64,000 nucleotides of DNA from an uncultured Lachnospiraceae bacterium (GTDB lineage Bacteria > Bacillota > Clostridia > Lachnospirales > Lachnospiraceae): positions 1 through 64,000 of the forward strand of contig CATBDC010000004.1 in assembly GCA_949502235.1 (NCBI GenBank), in the 5' to 3' direction. This document shows, piece by piece, positions 8,906 through 18,285 of the stretch. The position numbers were made by a program, and so were the translations under genes. Position 1 is the first letter of the stretch. The number at the start of each line of letters is the position of its first letter. The notes under the pieces are model-generated. The model did no database searches and was not told the DNA's origin. It saw only the letters and a program-made list of their open reading frames with translations.

Positions 8906-8956
8906 GGAATAGTTATTCCATATTTAGAGCATACAGCATTATTTCTTATATGTCAA
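8906..8956 (-). promoter_or_regulatory. promoter and probable operator of the aldolase/ABC operon
   Basis: On the minus strand TTGACA (8951-8956), a 17-base spacer and TATGCT (8928-8933) form a good sigma-A type promoter. Just downstream of the -10 lies the inverted repeat GGAATAACTATTCC (8906-8919). Its CGGAATA half recurs at 9228 near the IclR gene start, so I infer an IclR-family operator. The 370-base gap 8896-9266 is otherwise AT-rich with no gene. Confidence 0.55.
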
Positions 8957-9168
8957 TATCTTTTTTATATTATTTTTTCCAGTTCTATTGTAATCATTTT
9001 TAAATAATTAAGATTTTAACCAAATATTTTGTCTATATTTACCATTCATTTTATTTGTGTTCCTTATATATTTGCATTTTATTGAAATATGTATTTCATT
9101 TTATTTCTCTTCCATTCCCTTCCTTAGTATTTTAAATTCCTTCTGAGACCACTTTTCATTTCTGCTTA

Positions 9169-9197
9169 TTGACACAAACTGCATAAAATGGTATATT
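9169..9197 (+). promoter_or_regulatory. promoter of the IclR regulator gene
   Basis: TTGACA (9169-9174), 17-base spacer, TATATT (9192-9197), about 70 bases before the regulator start. A CGGAATA half-site at 9228-9234, shared with the operator near 8906, follows the start point and could serve autoregulation. Confidence 0.6.
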
Positions 9198-9266
9198 TCT
9201 AGTATATATAGGACAATTTCATTTTACGGAATAATATTTTCGAAACTTAGTGGAGGCATATATATT

Positions 9267-10043
9267 ATGGAAAAGCAGAATACAGAAACTATCAAAATGG
9301 TAGATCGGGCCTTGCATGTGTTAGATACTCTCCGCATAAGCAAGAGCCCTATCGGGGTAAATGATATTGCAAAGCAGTGTTCTTTGAGTCCTTCAACTGC
9401 CTTTCGTATATTAAAGACACTGGAGACCAACGGCTGGATATATCAGTGCAATGATGACCGCTACATTACTGGGCAGAAGTTAAGCTTTATGACAGAAAAA
9501 AACAACCTCTACCTTGCCCTGAAGGAAGTGGCTGCCATTACCATGAACAGATATACGCAAAAGTATGATCGCGCCATGAACTTAATTGTCAGGGAAATCG
9601 ACAACTGCTATATACTCCAGCAGTCACGCACAAAAAATCTTGTCGATTATGTGCCGCCGGTAAATTCCATTCTCCCCTTTTATGCCTGTGCGGGTGGCAA
9701 GATTCTCCTGTCCGAGCTTCCTGTCACTCTGGCGAGCCACATTATAGAAGCCTGTAATATGACTGCGCTCACACCGTATACCATCACAGATCCGGACAAG
9801 TTCTGGCAGGAGCTTCGCACCATTGCAAAGCAGGGGTATGCCATTGACCATATGGAATCCTCCGAAAGCGGGAGCTGTATCTCCGTTGCCGTCCGCGACC
9901 ATGAGGGAACCATTATCGCCGCCCTTTCCTTCAGCGGTTTTATCGGAATCCAGGACACAGATGATCTGCTGGAATATGTACCGGCGCTTAAAGAGGCGGC
10001 AAAAGAAATATCCCAGAATCTTTTCAGATGCTGGGGAAAATAA
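9267..10043 (+). CDS. IclR family transcriptional regulator
   Basis: The 258-residue regulator has an N-terminal winged helix-turn-helix (residues ~8-70: SPIGVNDIAKQCSLSPSTAFRILKTLETNGWI). An IclR effector domain (residues ~80-255) follows, with the typical ACAGGKILLSELP and CISVAVRDHEGTIIAALSFSG segments. It is divergent from the DapA-like aldolase operon and probably represses or activates it. IclR regulators often respond to sugar acids or aromatic acids, which fits a keto-acid aldolase pathway. The ribosome binding site GGAGG is 12 bases from the ATG, slightly long. A bidirectional terminator follows at 10112. Confidence 0.92.
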   Translation: MEKQNTETIKMVDRALHVLDTLRISKSPIGVNDIAKQCSLSPSTAFRILKTLETNGWIYQCNDDRYITGQKLSFMTEKNNLYLALKEVAAITMNRYTQKYDRAMNLIVREIDNCYILQQSRTKNLVDYVPPVNSILPFYACAGGKILLSELPVTLASHIIEACNMTALTPYTITDPDKFWQELRTIAKQGYAIDHMESSESGSCISVAVRDHEGTIIAALSFSGFIGIQDTDDLLEYVPALKEAAKEISQNLFRCWGK

Positions 10044-10111
10044 AAATTTTAACTGCCAACTGAATCAGTACCCGTTCTCTTCAATCGCACTCCTAAATAC
10101 TTCTTAAGAAA

Positions 10112-10145
10112 AAGGAAGAATTGCAGTCTGCTGTAATTCTTCCTT
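10112..10145. terminator. bidirectional terminator between the IclR gene and araD
   Basis: AAGGAAGAATT pairs with AATTCTTCCTT around an inner CAG/CTG pair, giving an approximately 14-bp stem with A and T runs on both sides. The two flanking genes converge on it. Confidence 0.8.
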
Positions 10146-10164
10146 ATATAATGATTCTAAATTC

Positions 10165-10866
10165 TTATTTCCCCGGCTGCCCGTAATAAGCATTTGCCCC
10201 GTGTTTTCTGTAGTAATGCTTATCCTGAAGCTCCTGCGGCGCCGGCTTATTGTCCGGGTTAATCCACTCGCACTGTGCCGCCATCTTCGCTACTTCCTCC
10301 AGAACAACCGCGTTGTGCACTGCCTCATGGGCATCTTTCCCCCATGTGAAGGGCCCGTGGTTTTTGCAGAGCACTGCCGGAGTCGCCGCATAGTCAAGCC
10401 CCCGGCTCTCAAAATCATCTGCAATCAACACACCTGTGTTCTTCTCGTAGGCCTCATCGATCTCTTCCTTCGTAAGATTTCTCACGCAGGGCACCTCGCC
10501 GTACAGATAGTCTGCGTGGGTTGTCCCATAGCAGGGGATTCCCCTGCCCGCCTGTGCCCAGCTTGTGGCCCACGGGGAATGGGTATGCACCACGCCGCCT
10601 ATATTCGGAAAACGGTTATAAAGCACTACGTGAGTTGCCGTATCAGAGGAGGGATTCAAGTCTCCCTCCACCTTATTACCGTTAAGGTCCATAACTACCA
10701 TGTCCTCCGGGGTAAGCTTATCATAGTCAACACCACTGGGTTTAATAACAAAAAGTCCCTTTTCCCTGTCAATACCGCTTACATTTCCCCATGTAAATGT
10801 AACAAGATTATATTTCGGAAGCAGCATATTCGCCTCATATACTTCCTTTTTCAACTGCTCAAGCAT
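10165..10866 (-). CDS. araD: L-ribulose-5-phosphate 4-epimerase
   Basis: The 233-residue class II aldolase/epimerase converts L-ribulose-5-phosphate to D-xylulose-5-phosphate. Marks are [13 protein letters not shown], the phosphate-binding [36 protein letters not shown] with the two zinc-binding His, [16 protein letters not shown], and the third zinc His in [11 protein letters not shown]. Length is normal. It is the last gene of araA-araB-araD on the minus strand, 13 bases after araB. In this window it is also the only class II sugar-phosphate aldolase-type enzyme. Confidence 0.96.
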   Translation of the reverse strand: MLEQLKKEVYEANMLLPKYNLVTFTWGNVSGIDREKGLFVIKPSGVDYDKLTPEDMVVMDLNGNKVEGDLNPSSDTATHVVLYNRFPNIGGVVHTHSPWATSWAQAGRGIPCYGTTHADYLYGEVPCVRNLTKEEIDEAYEKNTGVLIADDFESRGLDYAATPAVLCKNHGPFTWGKDAHEAVHNAVVLEEVAKMAAQCEWINPDNKPAPQELQDKHYYRKHGANAYYGQPGK

Positions 10867-10879
10867 CCTTTTAAACCTC

Positions 10880-12475
10880 CTATATCAGATTCTCAAGGGC
10901 CGCCTTCTCAATGGCAACACCCTTTACATATCTGCGGGCAAAGGTCTCGAAGCCTTCTACGTCTTCCTTCTTAGGCTCCATCTTTGTCCCCTTATTTCCG
11001 GCAAATACCTTATCTGACAGATAATCCGCCAGCATCTCCTTCTCTTCCTTATTTAACATGTAGGAAGCAAGAAGCGCCATACCCCAGGGGCCTCCCTCAC
11101 CTGCCGTCTCCATGACGGAAACCGGCGTGTCAATGGCTGCCGCAAGGAATCCCTGTCCCACGCCCTTTGTCTTAAAAAGTCCGCCGTGGCCTAAAATCTC
11201 GTCTATCTCCACCTTTTCTTCCTTGAGGAGAATGTCCATTCCTACCTTCAAAGCACCGAGAGCCGTAAAGAGATGAACCCGCATAAAGTTGGCAAGATTG
11301 AACTTACTCTCCGGGGAACGCACGAAAAGAGGTCTTCCTTCTTCTACTCCTGTAATATTCTCTCCTGACAGATAGCCGTAGGATAACAGGCCGCCGCAGT
11401 CTGCGTCTCCCTCTAATGCTTTATTATACAGGGTGCCGAACAGCTTGTTCATATCCACCTCAATGCCAAAGCTTTCCGCAAATTCACGGAACAGGCCCAC
11501 CCACGCGTTTAAATCAGAGGTACAGTTATTTGCATGCACCATACCTACAAGACTTCCGTCTGGTGTTGTCACAAGGTCAATCTCCGGGTATACCTTCTTA
11601 AGCTCACGCTCAAGCACAATCATAGCGAATACAGAGGTTCCGGCAGATACATTTCCAGTACGTTTTCTTACGCTGTTTGTAGCCGCCATGCCGGTTCCCG
11701 CGTCACCCTCCGGAGGACAGATGGGAACTCCGGCCTCTAAGGTGCCGCTCTCGTCAAGAAGCCTCGCCCCTTCTTCCGTAAGTTTTCCTGCGTCCTCCCC
11801 TGCTACAAGAACCTTAGGGAGAATCTCCTTTAATTTCCACGGAAAGCCTTTCTCTGCAACAAGGGCATCGAATTTCTCCACCATTCCGGCATCAAAATCC
11901 TTTGTCTCCGGGTTAATGGGGAACATGCCGGATGCATCGCCCACACCCAGCACCTTCTGCCCGGTCAGCTGCCAGTGAATATAGCCTGCCAGTGTTGTAA
12001 AGAAGGCAACATCCTTTACATGCTCCTCCGCATTTAAAATGGCCTGATACAGATGGGCAATACTCCATCTCTGGGGAATATTGTACTGGAACAGCTCTGT
12101 AAGAGACTCTGCCGCCTGTCCTGTAATTCCGTTTCTCCAGGTACGGAAGGGCACAAGGAGCTTTCCTTCCTTATCAAATGCCATGTAACCATGCATCATC
12201 GCGCTGAAACCGATAGCGCCGATTTTCTTAAGCTTTGTATCATATTTTGCCTCTACATCTGCCGCAAGTTTCCTATAGCTGTCCCGAAGCCCGTTCCAGA
12301 TATCATCGAGAGAATAGGTCCAGATTCCGTTTTCCAGACGGTTTTCCCACTCGTGGTCACCGGAAGCTATGGGCGTATGTGTCTCATCCACCAGCACTGC
12401 CTTGATTCTTGTGGAGCCAAACTCAAGGCCAAGAACCGCTTTTCCGCTTTCAATTGTTTCTTTGATATTGCTCAT
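10880..12475 (-). CDS. araB: L-ribulokinase, FGGY family
   Basis: The 531-residue FGGY kinase has the phosphate-1 motif [16 protein letters not shown] at the N-terminus, [13 protein letters not shown] in domain I, and [11 protein letters not shown] plus the late adenosine-binding region [19 protein letters not shown]. It phosphorylates L-ribulose at O5. The sequence is closer to the clostridial ribulokinase branch than to E. coli AraB. The position between araA and araD makes the substrate assignment firm. Spacing is 17 bases from araA and 13 from araD, so they are co-transcribed. GGAGGAAAAGC precedes the start. Confidence 0.92.
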   Translation of the reverse strand: MSNIKETIESGKAVLGLEFGSTRIKAVLVDETHTPIASGDHEWENRLENGIWTYSLDDIWNGLRDSYRKLAADVEAKYDTKLKKIGAIGFSAMMHGYMAFDKEGKLLVPFRTWRNGITGQAAESLTELFQYNIPQRWSIAHLYQAILNAEEHVKDVAFFTTLAGYIHWQLTGQKVLGVGDASGMFPINPETKDFDAGMVEKFDALVAEKGFPWKLKEILPKVLVAGEDAGKLTEEGARLLDESGTLEAGVPICPPEGDAGTGMAATNSVRKRTGNVSAGTSVFAMIVLERELKKVYPEIDLVTTPDGSLVGMVHANNCTSDLNAWVGLFREFAESFGIEVDMNKLFGTLYNKALEGDADCGGLLSYGYLSGENITGVEEGRPLFVRSPESKFNLANFMRVHLFTALGALKVGMDILLKEEKVEIDEILGHGGLFKTKGVGQGFLAAAIDTPVSVMETAGEGGPWGMALLASYMLNKEEKEMLADYLSDKVFAGNKGTKMEPKKEDVEGFETFARRYVKGVAIEKAALENLI

Positions 12476-12492
12476 CTGCTTTTCCTCCTGTT

Positions 12493-13992
12493 TTATTTAC
12501 GAAATGCTACACTGTTCCAGAGAAGCTCATTCTTAAACTGACGGATGGTTGTGTCCTTATCAATGTAAACAGCCTCGATTCCCATGCATGCCGCCCAGTC
12601 GCCCATCTGCTCGGAGGTAAGGTCATAGGAAAATGCGGTATGGTGCGCTCCCCCTGCCAGAATCCACGCTTCTGCTCCTGTCTGAAGGTTCGGCCTTGGA
12701 GTCCAGAATGCAGTTGCAACCGGAAGCTTCGGCATAGGCTTTTCCACCTTCTTGCAGTCTACATCATTGATAATCAGACGGAACCTGTCGCCTAAGTCAA
12801 TGAGGGATGTAGCAACAGCCGGGCCTGTCTTGGAGGTAAATACAAGTCTTGCCGGATCCTCTCTGTCTCCCATGGAGAGGGGCTGCTCTTTGATGCTGAT
12901 TTTCCCGTCTGCAATAGTCGGGCATACCTCAAGCATGTGTGCCTGAAGGATCCCTTCCTTTCCCGGAACAAGATTGTAGGTATAATCCTCCATAAATGAA
13001 GTTCCCTTTGCATCCTTCATTCCCTGTGTCATAATCTTCATGATACGGACCATTGCCGCTGTTTTCCAGTCGCCCTCTGCGCCGAAGCCGTATCCTTTTT
13101 CCATCAGTCTCTGAATCGCAAGTCCCGGAAGCTGCTTAAGGCCGCCCAGATCGCCGAAATGTGTCACAATTGCCTGATAGTTCTTTTCCTCCAGGAAACG
13201 CTCAAAACCGATCTCAATGCCCGCCTGAACCGCTACATGCTCACGGAACTCCTTCTCATCTCTTCCTTCTAAAAGGATCTCATATTTATCATAATACTCC
13301 TCAACTAAAGCGTCAATATCTGCCTTTGACACCGCGTCTACTGCCTCTGTAATTTCAGCAATAGGATATGCGTCAACCTCCCAGCCGAATTTAATCTGTG
13401 CCTCTACCTTGTCTCCCTCGGTAACTGCCACATTTCTCATATTGTCTGCGACACGCATTACGCGTACATGACTGCTTTCAATCACGCCTACTGCCGTGCG
13501 CATCCAGGAGCCGATTTTCTTCTGAACAGCCTCATCGGCCCAGTATCCCATAACGACCTTGCGCTCCATTCCGAGACGGCTGAAAATGTGCCCATACTCC
13601 CTGTCTCCGTGAGCCGCCTGATTTTCGTTCATAAAGTCCATATCGATTGTATCGTACGGAATCTCTCTGTTAAACTGTGTATGAAGGTGAAGGAGCGGCT
13701 TCCTGTACTCCTGAAGTCCCAGTATCCAGGATTTAGAAGGTGAAAATGTATGCATCCATGTAATAACGCCCGCGCAGTTTTCATCTGTATTCGCCTCATT
13801 GAAGGTCTTACGGATCAGCTCATTGGTAATAAGGGTGGGCTTCCACACAAGCTTGTAGGGAAGATTTCCGGAGGCATTAAGCTCCTCTACAATTTTCTTT
13901 GAGTGCTCCGCTACATGGGCAAGACACTCATCTCCATACAAATCCTGTGAGCCTGTACAAAACCAAAATTCATACTCTTTCATCTTTAACAT
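12493..13992 (-). CDS. araA: L-arabinose isomerase
   Basis: The 499-residue manganese-dependent isomerase converts L-arabinose to L-ribulose. Family segments are [57 protein letters not shown] (catalytic Glu), [27 protein letters not shown] (second catalytic Glu, metal His) and [14 protein letters not shown] near the end. The AGGAG site is 7 bases before the ATG at 13992. It leads the araABD operon and has a clear promoter at 14050-14078; an AraC-type gene is divergent. Together the three enzymes feed L-arabinose to the pentose phosphate pathway. Confidence 0.97.
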   Translation of the reverse strand: MLKMKEYEFWFCTGSQDLYGDECLAHVAEHSKKIVEELNASGNLPYKLVWKPTLITNELIRKTFNEANTDENCAGVITWMHTFSPSKSWILGLQEYRKPLLHLHTQFNREIPYDTIDMDFMNENQAAHGDREYGHIFSRLGMERKVVMGYWADEAVQKKIGSWMRTAVGVIESSHVRVMRVADNMRNVAVTEGDKVEAQIKFGWEVDAYPIAEITEAVDAVSKADIDALVEEYYDKYEILLEGRDEKEFREHVAVQAGIEIGFERFLEEKNYQAIVTHFGDLGGLKQLPGLAIQRLMEKGYGFGAEGDWKTAAMVRIMKIMTQGMKDAKGTSFMEDYTYNLVPGKEGILQAHMLEVCPTIADGKISIKEQPLSMGDREDPARLVFTSKTGPAVATSLIDLGDRFRLIINDVDCKKVEKPMPKLPVATAFWTPRPNLQTGAEAWILAGGAHHTAFSYDLTSEQMGDWAACMGIEAVYIDKDTTIRQFKNELLWNSVAFRK

Positions 13993-14049
13993 ATTACTAT
14001 CTCTCCTTTTCTTTTCTGGAAACGCCGCCAGCTATTCTATCTGTATTTT

Positions 14050-14078
14050 ATTATAGAAAATCCGCCTTCTTAGTTCAA
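14050..14078 (-). promoter_or_regulatory. araABD promoter
   Basis: On the minus strand TTGAAC (14073-14078), a 17-base spacer, then TATAAT (14050-14055), 58 bases before araA. GTAAC/GTTAC half-sites at about 14084-14111 lie just upstream and could bind the divergent AraC-type regulator. Confidence 0.6.
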
Positions 14079-14130
14079 TCTCGTAACTCTGCCTGTATTC
14101 CGAAAAAGTTACCTATTCCGATCATACCTC

Positions 14131-14160
14131 TTGACTTTTGCCACCCAATGAGCATAAAAT
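14131..14160 (+). promoter_or_regulatory. promoter of the AraC-type regulator
   Basis: TTGACT (14131-14136), an 18-base spacer and TAAAAT (14155-14160), 56 bases before the regulator start. Confidence 0.45.
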
Positions 14161-14215
14161 ATAGTTATAATTTTCCCGTTTTCTATGAAAATACTGAAAT
14201 GGAAATATTGAAAGG

Positions 14216-15271
14216 ATGCCGCCCGCCATGACCCTACTTGCCCTGTGTAATAGTCTTACCTCCCCCAGTGGAAATGTACTTCCAAAAAATCATCATCTCG
14301 GCCCCAGACTCATCTGCCCTGAATATTCCAAATCCGTACAAGAGGTAAAGACCTACCCTCTCTTAAAGCAGGAACGCCTTTTTGCACTGTGCTGGAACAT
14401 TGATGCAGGGAAGAATCTGTACGCCACCATGTGTCCCTCCCCGGAGCCCTTCTGTTACCGCTATGAATATTCCACAGGAGAAAAAACCCAGCTCCACACC
14501 CATGACTATATCGAACTGGGCTATATTGTATCCGGCGAATTCCGGCAGAAAATACTTGGGCGGGACATTACCTTCCGCCAGGGCGACCTCTGCCTGATTG
14601 ACAAAAACTGTCTTCACCAGGATTATCTTTCAGATACCTCTGCGGTCATTTTATTTCTGGGAATTGCAAACGATATGTTTACGGAAATTATGGACGGCAA
14701 TGTTACCGCCCAGAAAATTGTTATGTTTTTAAAGCCTGCCCTTCTAAAACAGAAGGATCTGCAGCAGTATCTCCACTTCCGCCCTACAGCAGATACAGGA
14801 ACGGAGATTGAGGACTGCCTCTCTATGCTGCTTACAGAGCTTCGCGACAGCAGTATCGGTTCACGGTACATCTGCAAAGGGCTGCTTATGCGCATTTTTC
14901 ATATACTTGGCACAAAATATGAGTTTTCTCTTTCAAAGGAACAGCGCAAAACCATGAACTGGCTTGTTTTTGAAGAGGTTTCCGAGTACATCCGGCAGCA
15001 CCTTACTACCATAACCATTCAGGAGCTTTCCGAGGTTTTTCATTTTCAGGAGGATTATTTTAACCGGCTTATAAAAAATAAAACCGGCATGACTTATTCT
15101 GCCTATGTACAGAAATTCCGGCTGGAAAAAGCCGGACAGCTTCTGCAGGTATCTTCTATGACCATAGAGGATATTGCAGAAGCCGTCGGCTATCATAATA
15201 AAGGGTATTTTTATAAAATATTTCAGGAACACTTTGGGATGACTCCGTTGCAGTACAGGAAGCAGCTGTAG
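14216..15271 (+). CDS. AraC family transcriptional regulator (arabinose locus)
   Basis: The 351-residue regulator has an N-terminal cupin sensing domain (residues ~75-165: KTQLHTHDYIELGYIVSGEF and FRQGDLCLIDKNCLHQDY). A C-terminal double helix-turn-helix (residues ~250-350) includes TIQELSEVFHFQEDYFNRLIKNKTGMTYSAYVQKFRLEKA and the second HTH with EDIAEAVGYHNKGYFYKIFQEHFGMTPLQYRK. It is divergent from araABD and probably activates that operon in the presence of arabinose. The start is uncertain: the ATG at 14216 is almost touching AAAGG, while the ATG at 14228 is 12 bases from it. Confidence 0.9.
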   Translation: MPPAMTLLALCNSLTSPSGNVLPKNHHLGPRLICPEYSKSVQEVKTYPLLKQERLFALCWNIDAGKNLYATMCPSPEPFCYRYEYSTGEKTQLHTHDYIELGYIVSGEFRQKILGRDITFRQGDLCLIDKNCLHQDYLSDTSAVILFLGIANDMFTEIMDGNVTAQKIVMFLKPALLKQKDLQQYLHFRPTADTGTEIEDCLSMLLTELRDSSIGSRYICKGLLMRIFHILGTKYEFSLSKEQRKTMNWLVFEEVSEYIRQHLTTITIQELSEVFHFQEDYFNRLIKNKTGMTYSAYVQKFRLEKAGQLLQVSSMTIEDIAEAVGYHNKGYFYKIFQEHFGMTPLQYRKQL

Positions 15272-15359
15272 TGTTCGAATAAAATATTCCCATAATTTCC
15301 ATTGCTATTTATCTCCTATATGAGTATAATAACATTAAAAATATGGAAGGAGTGAGTTT

Positions 15360-15539
15360 ATGGCAACAGAAAGTATTTTCCACAATATCGTTATTGACAA
15401 CGCAAAAAAAGCTGAAGCATTTATTACTGCTCTTGAACAGGCTGCCAAAACAGCAGAAAATTACCCTCTCCGCCATGTTGAATCTGAAGATATAAAAGGC
15501 GAGGATATTAGAAAACTGTTAGGAGCTTTAGCAAAATGA
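15360..15539 (+). CDS. small acidic protein, candidate antitoxin partner of the GNAT protein
   Basis: This 59-residue ORF starts with MATESIFHNIVIDNAKKAEA and ends KLLGALAK. It has a strong GGAAGGAG site upstream and its stop overlaps the next start as ATGA. It looks mostly helical and is predicted acidic. The pattern (small protein that names residues NIVIDNAKKAEAF, then a GNAT gene) resembles small genes that precede GNAT or toxin genes in Clostridia. I do not recognise a named domain. The overlap implies translational coupling and a 1:1 partner. An antitoxin role is an inference only. Confidence 0.72.
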   Translation: MATESIFHNIVIDNAKKAEAFITALEQAAKTAENYPLRHVESEDIKGEDIRKLLGALAK

Positions 15540-16141
15540 CGCAGCAGATAAAGCAGATAAATATATTGGATATGATGAAGCTGTATGGAGAGGATACATG
15601 CAAAACAGTCCTCTCCACATTTATGTGTCCGCTTAATTTTGATGTGGAAGATTTTATACGAAATAAATCTATCGAATTTGCCAAACAGCGGATCGCAGTC
15701 ACATTTCTTGTTTTCAAGGAAAACGAAAGTTCTTCCGCCCTTGTTGGATATTATACTCTTGCCAACAAATTCGTATCAATAGCCGGCACACATCTGAGTA
15801 AAACCTTACAGAAAAGAATTGCCAAATTTTCACAATATGATGATACATTAGACCGTTTTATGGTTTCCATGCCATTAATTGCACAGCTTGGCAGAAACTT
15901 CAACCCAAACCTGCCGCTTTCCATTGCTGGATCTGATTTGCTTTCTATGGCTTTGCAGCGTGTATTAGATGTGGAATATCTGATTGGCGGAAAAACTGTA
16001 TACATAGAGTGTAACAATCAGTCAAAACTTTTTGACTTCTATTCTGCCGCCGGTTTCCTTGCATTTGATAAGCGAACCAAGCAAGGAAGCATTGATGAAA
16101 GCGATGTTCTTGTACAGATGTTAAAATACTTTAATCACTAA
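15536..16141 (+). CDS. GNAT-like acetyltransferase, possible toxin of a two-gene module
   Basis: The 201-residue protein has an N-acetyltransferase-like layout. After an N-terminal helical part (residues 1-55) comes the beta strand ALVGYYTLANKFVSI, then MPLIAQLGRNFNPN and a C-terminal YIECNNQSKLFDFYSAAGFLAFDKR, which is the last acetyl-CoA-binding helix and beta-strand signature (N-x-x-L-F-x-F-Y-x-x-x-G-F). The acetyl-CoA pyrophosphate loop is not canonical (no clear Q/RxxGxG/A). It overlaps the 59-residue ORF by four bases. Such pairs act as toxin-antitoxin modules elsewhere (TacT/AtaT type) by acetylating aminoacyl-tRNA, but the target here is unknown. Confidence 0.72.
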   Translation: MTQQIKQINILDMMKLYGEDTCKTVLSTFMCPLNFDVEDFIRNKSIEFAKQRIAVTFLVFKENESSSALVGYYTLANKFVSIAGTHLSKTLQKRIAKFSQYDDTLDRFMVSMPLIAQLGRNFNPNLPLSIAGSDLLSMALQRVLDVEYLIGGKTVYIECNNQSKLFDFYSAAGFLAFDKRTKQGSIDESDVLVQMLKYFNH

Positions 16142-16170
16142 AAGAGGCAGCTTCCCAAGCCGCCCCTTTC
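16142..16170. terminator. bidirectional terminator between GNAT gene and sugar permease
   Basis: AAAGaGGCaGCTT pairs with AAGCcGCCcCTTT around CCC (two A.C mismatches). Both flanking genes end at it. Confidence 0.6.
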
Positions 16171-16177
16171 ATACCCC

Positions 16178-17215
16178 TTATTTCTTCTTTTTCAAGTTTC
16201 CAAGCACTGACTGCAGTACGATGAAGAAGCACAAAAGTGCGGAAAGTACAATACGCACCCACCAGCTTGACAGTGTTCCCTGGGTGGTAATCAGGCTTGT
16301 GATCGTACCCTTTATCAGCACGCCAAACAGTGTTCCAAAAGGTGTTCCCACGCCGCCGGAGAGCAGTGTCCCGCCGATTACGGCCGAGGATATGGCATCC
16401 ATCTCAAGGCCCTTTGCCTGCTCAACGAAGCCCGCGCAGCTGTTAAGGCAGAACAGGAAACCGCCGCAGCCTGCTAAAAGTCCGTCAAGAACGTATGCCT
16501 TCAGCCGGATTCTCCTTACGTTCAGACCCATCATCATAGCACTCTGGGTATTTCCCCCCACCGCATATACAGAGCGTCCGAATTTTGTAAACTTCATGAC
16601 AATCATAATAAGAATCAGTATGAGGAGCGCTATCACAACAGTCGGATATATGTAAGCAGGAAGGAACTTTCCTCTCTTACTGTAGGAACCGATTGGAAGG
16701 TAGATCTTGTAATTTGCCCATGCAAGGAAGGTCTCGTTTTTAATGGAAATCATTTCCTTGCTGATGACTGCCGTCATGCCGCGGCCAAAGAATAGTCCGG
16801 CCAGTGTGACAATGAAGGGCTGTATGTCCAGATAAGCAACCAGAAAGCCCTGAACAAGGCCGTATAACAGTCCGATGCCGAGAGCAAGGACAACTGCCAC
16901 ATAAGCGCTTAAGCCCATGTTTTCCATGGAATACGCCACAACCATACATACAAGAGCCGTAACGGAGCCGACAGAAATATCGATACCGCCAGAGATCATG
17001 ACAATGGTAAGGCCCATGCCGATAACAAGAAGTCCCGCGTTTGTAATGAACAGATTGAAAAACATCTGGGGCTTTGCAAATCCCTTATCTGAAAATACAA
17101 CCATACCTGCCACGTACATAGCAACAAATAATGCTACTGTAATCAGAAGGAGAAAGCTGGTTCCGTTTAAGCTTAATTTCTTTTTTGGCGAAGAAGATTT
17201 TTCTGGATTAGCCAT
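16178..17215 (-). CDS. yjfF: sugar ABC transporter permease (YjfF/RbsC-like, CUT2)
   Basis: The 345-residue multi-pass permease belongs to the BPD_transp_2 family with about 9-10 hydrophobic segments. Typical segments are SGGIDISVGSVTALVCMV and QPFIVTLAGLFFGRGM, then AVYAVGGNTQSAMMMGLNVRRIRLKAYV and SAVIGGTLLSGGVGTPFGTLFGVLI. It starts with the last base of the preceding permease stop (TAATG). Together with the second permease, the ATPase and the YtfQ-like binding protein it forms a four-gene importer of the galactofuranose/arabinofuranose type. Its place beside the ara genes suggests arabinofuranose or a related pentose. Confidence 0.9.
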   Translation of the reverse strand: MANPEKSSSPKKKLSLNGTSFLLLITVALFVAMYVAGMVVFSDKGFAKPQMFFNLFITNAGLLVIGMGLTIVMISGGIDISVGSVTALVCMVVAYSMENMGLSAYVAVVLALGIGLLYGLVQGFLVAYLDIQPFIVTLAGLFFGRGMTAVISKEMISIKNETFLAWANYKIYLPIGSYSKRGKFLPAYIYPTVVIALLILILIMIVMKFTKFGRSVYAVGGNTQSAMMMGLNVRRIRLKAYVLDGLLAGCGGFLFCLNSCAGFVEQAKGLEMDAISSAVIGGTLLSGGVGTPFGTLFGVLIKGTITSLITTQGTLSSWWVRIVLSALLCFFIVLQSVLGNLKKKK

Positions 17216-18285
17216 TACTGATTACCTCCTTCCACTGCCGCACCGCCGGCAGCCTTTTTTGTCTTAAGCCCTGCCATGAATTTTTTGAATACCGGGCTTT
17301 GCAGTACAACGATAATAATAATTACAATTGCCTTATATACCGGAAGCTGATCTCCTGATACGCCCATGGCATACAAAGAGGTAGAGAGTGTCTGAATGGT
17401 AACTGCCCCGATAACAGATCCCATCAGGCTGAATTTACCTCCGCTTAGTATGTTTCCGCCGAGGGCAACTGCCAGAATCGCATCCATCTCCAGGTTAAGG
17501 CCGATATTGTTTGCATCTGCCGAGTAAATACGGCTGGAGGCCGCAATTCCAGCAACACCTGCAAGAGCTCCACAGATAATGTAGGTAAGAAGCTTAATTC
17601 TCCTCGAATTAAGACCCACCAGACGGGAAGCATTTCCGTTAATACCAACGCTCTCCACATAAAGCCCGAAGGCTGTCTTTTTCAGGATGATATATGCTAT
17701 AACAACTACCGCCGCCGCAATAAAAATCGGGGTAGGAATCGGACATTTTCCGATATAGCCGCCTGCCACCATGTAGGAATCTACACGGATATAGGTAATC
17801 TGCCCCTTTGTAACGAGCTGGGCAATTCCGCGCCCTGCTGTAAATAAAATCAAAGTGGCCACCATAGGCTGGATATCTAAGTAAGCTACCAGCAGGCCGT
17901 TGAACACTCCGCAGATTCCTGCTACAATCACTCCTGCCAGCATGGCCAGCGCGATAGGAGCCGCAAGGCTTGTAACAGACACCTCTCCGCCTGAGAGAAT
18001 CTGACAGCACACTGCCGCTGACACTGCCATGACAGCGCCCACACTGATATCCTGTCCGCCTGACGCCGCTGTTACAAGGGTCATGCCTACTGCAAGAATA
18101 ACAAGCTCGGAGGCACGGTTTATTACGTCAACCGGATAACCGTAAAGCACTCCATTTGTAATAGAGATTTTAAAGAAACCCGGAATTGTAAACGCCGCAA
18201 CAACCAGCATGGCCAAAAGGCACAAGATAGGCAGAAACAGGCGCATAGATGTAAGTTTCTTTATATCAAATTCCTTCTTATTCAT
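17215..18285 (-). CDS. ytfT: sugar ABC transporter permease (YtfT-like, CUT2)
   Basis: The 356-residue permease of the BPD_transp_2 family carries AASGGQDISVGAVMAVSAAV, YLDIQPMVATLILFTAGRGIAQLVT and ILAVALGGNILSGGKFSLMGSVIGA. I start it at the ATG at 18285 because AGGAGG is 8 bases upstream; this gives an 8-base overlap with the ATPase gene. It is the second membrane subunit of the Ytf-type importer. Two different permeases (a heterodimer) are the rule in YtfQRT-YjfF systems, unlike ribose importers with one RbsC. Confidence 0.9.
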   Translation of the reverse strand: MNKKEFDIKKLTSMRLFLPILCLLAMLVVAAFTIPGFFKISITNGVLYGYPVDVINRASELVILAVGMTLVTAASGGQDISVGAVMAVSAAVCCQILSGGEVSVTSLAAPIALAMLAGVIVAGICGVFNGLLVAYLDIQPMVATLILFTAGRGIAQLVTKGQITYIRVDSYMVAGGYIGKCPIPTPIFIAAAVVVIAYIILKKTAFGLYVESVGINGNASRLVGLNSRRIKLLTYIICGALAGVAGIAASSRIYSADANNIGLNLEMDAILAVALGGNILSGGKFSLMGSVIGAVTIQTLSTSLYAMGVSGDQLPVYKAIVIIIIVVLQSPVFKKFMAGLKTKKAAGGAAVEGGNQ

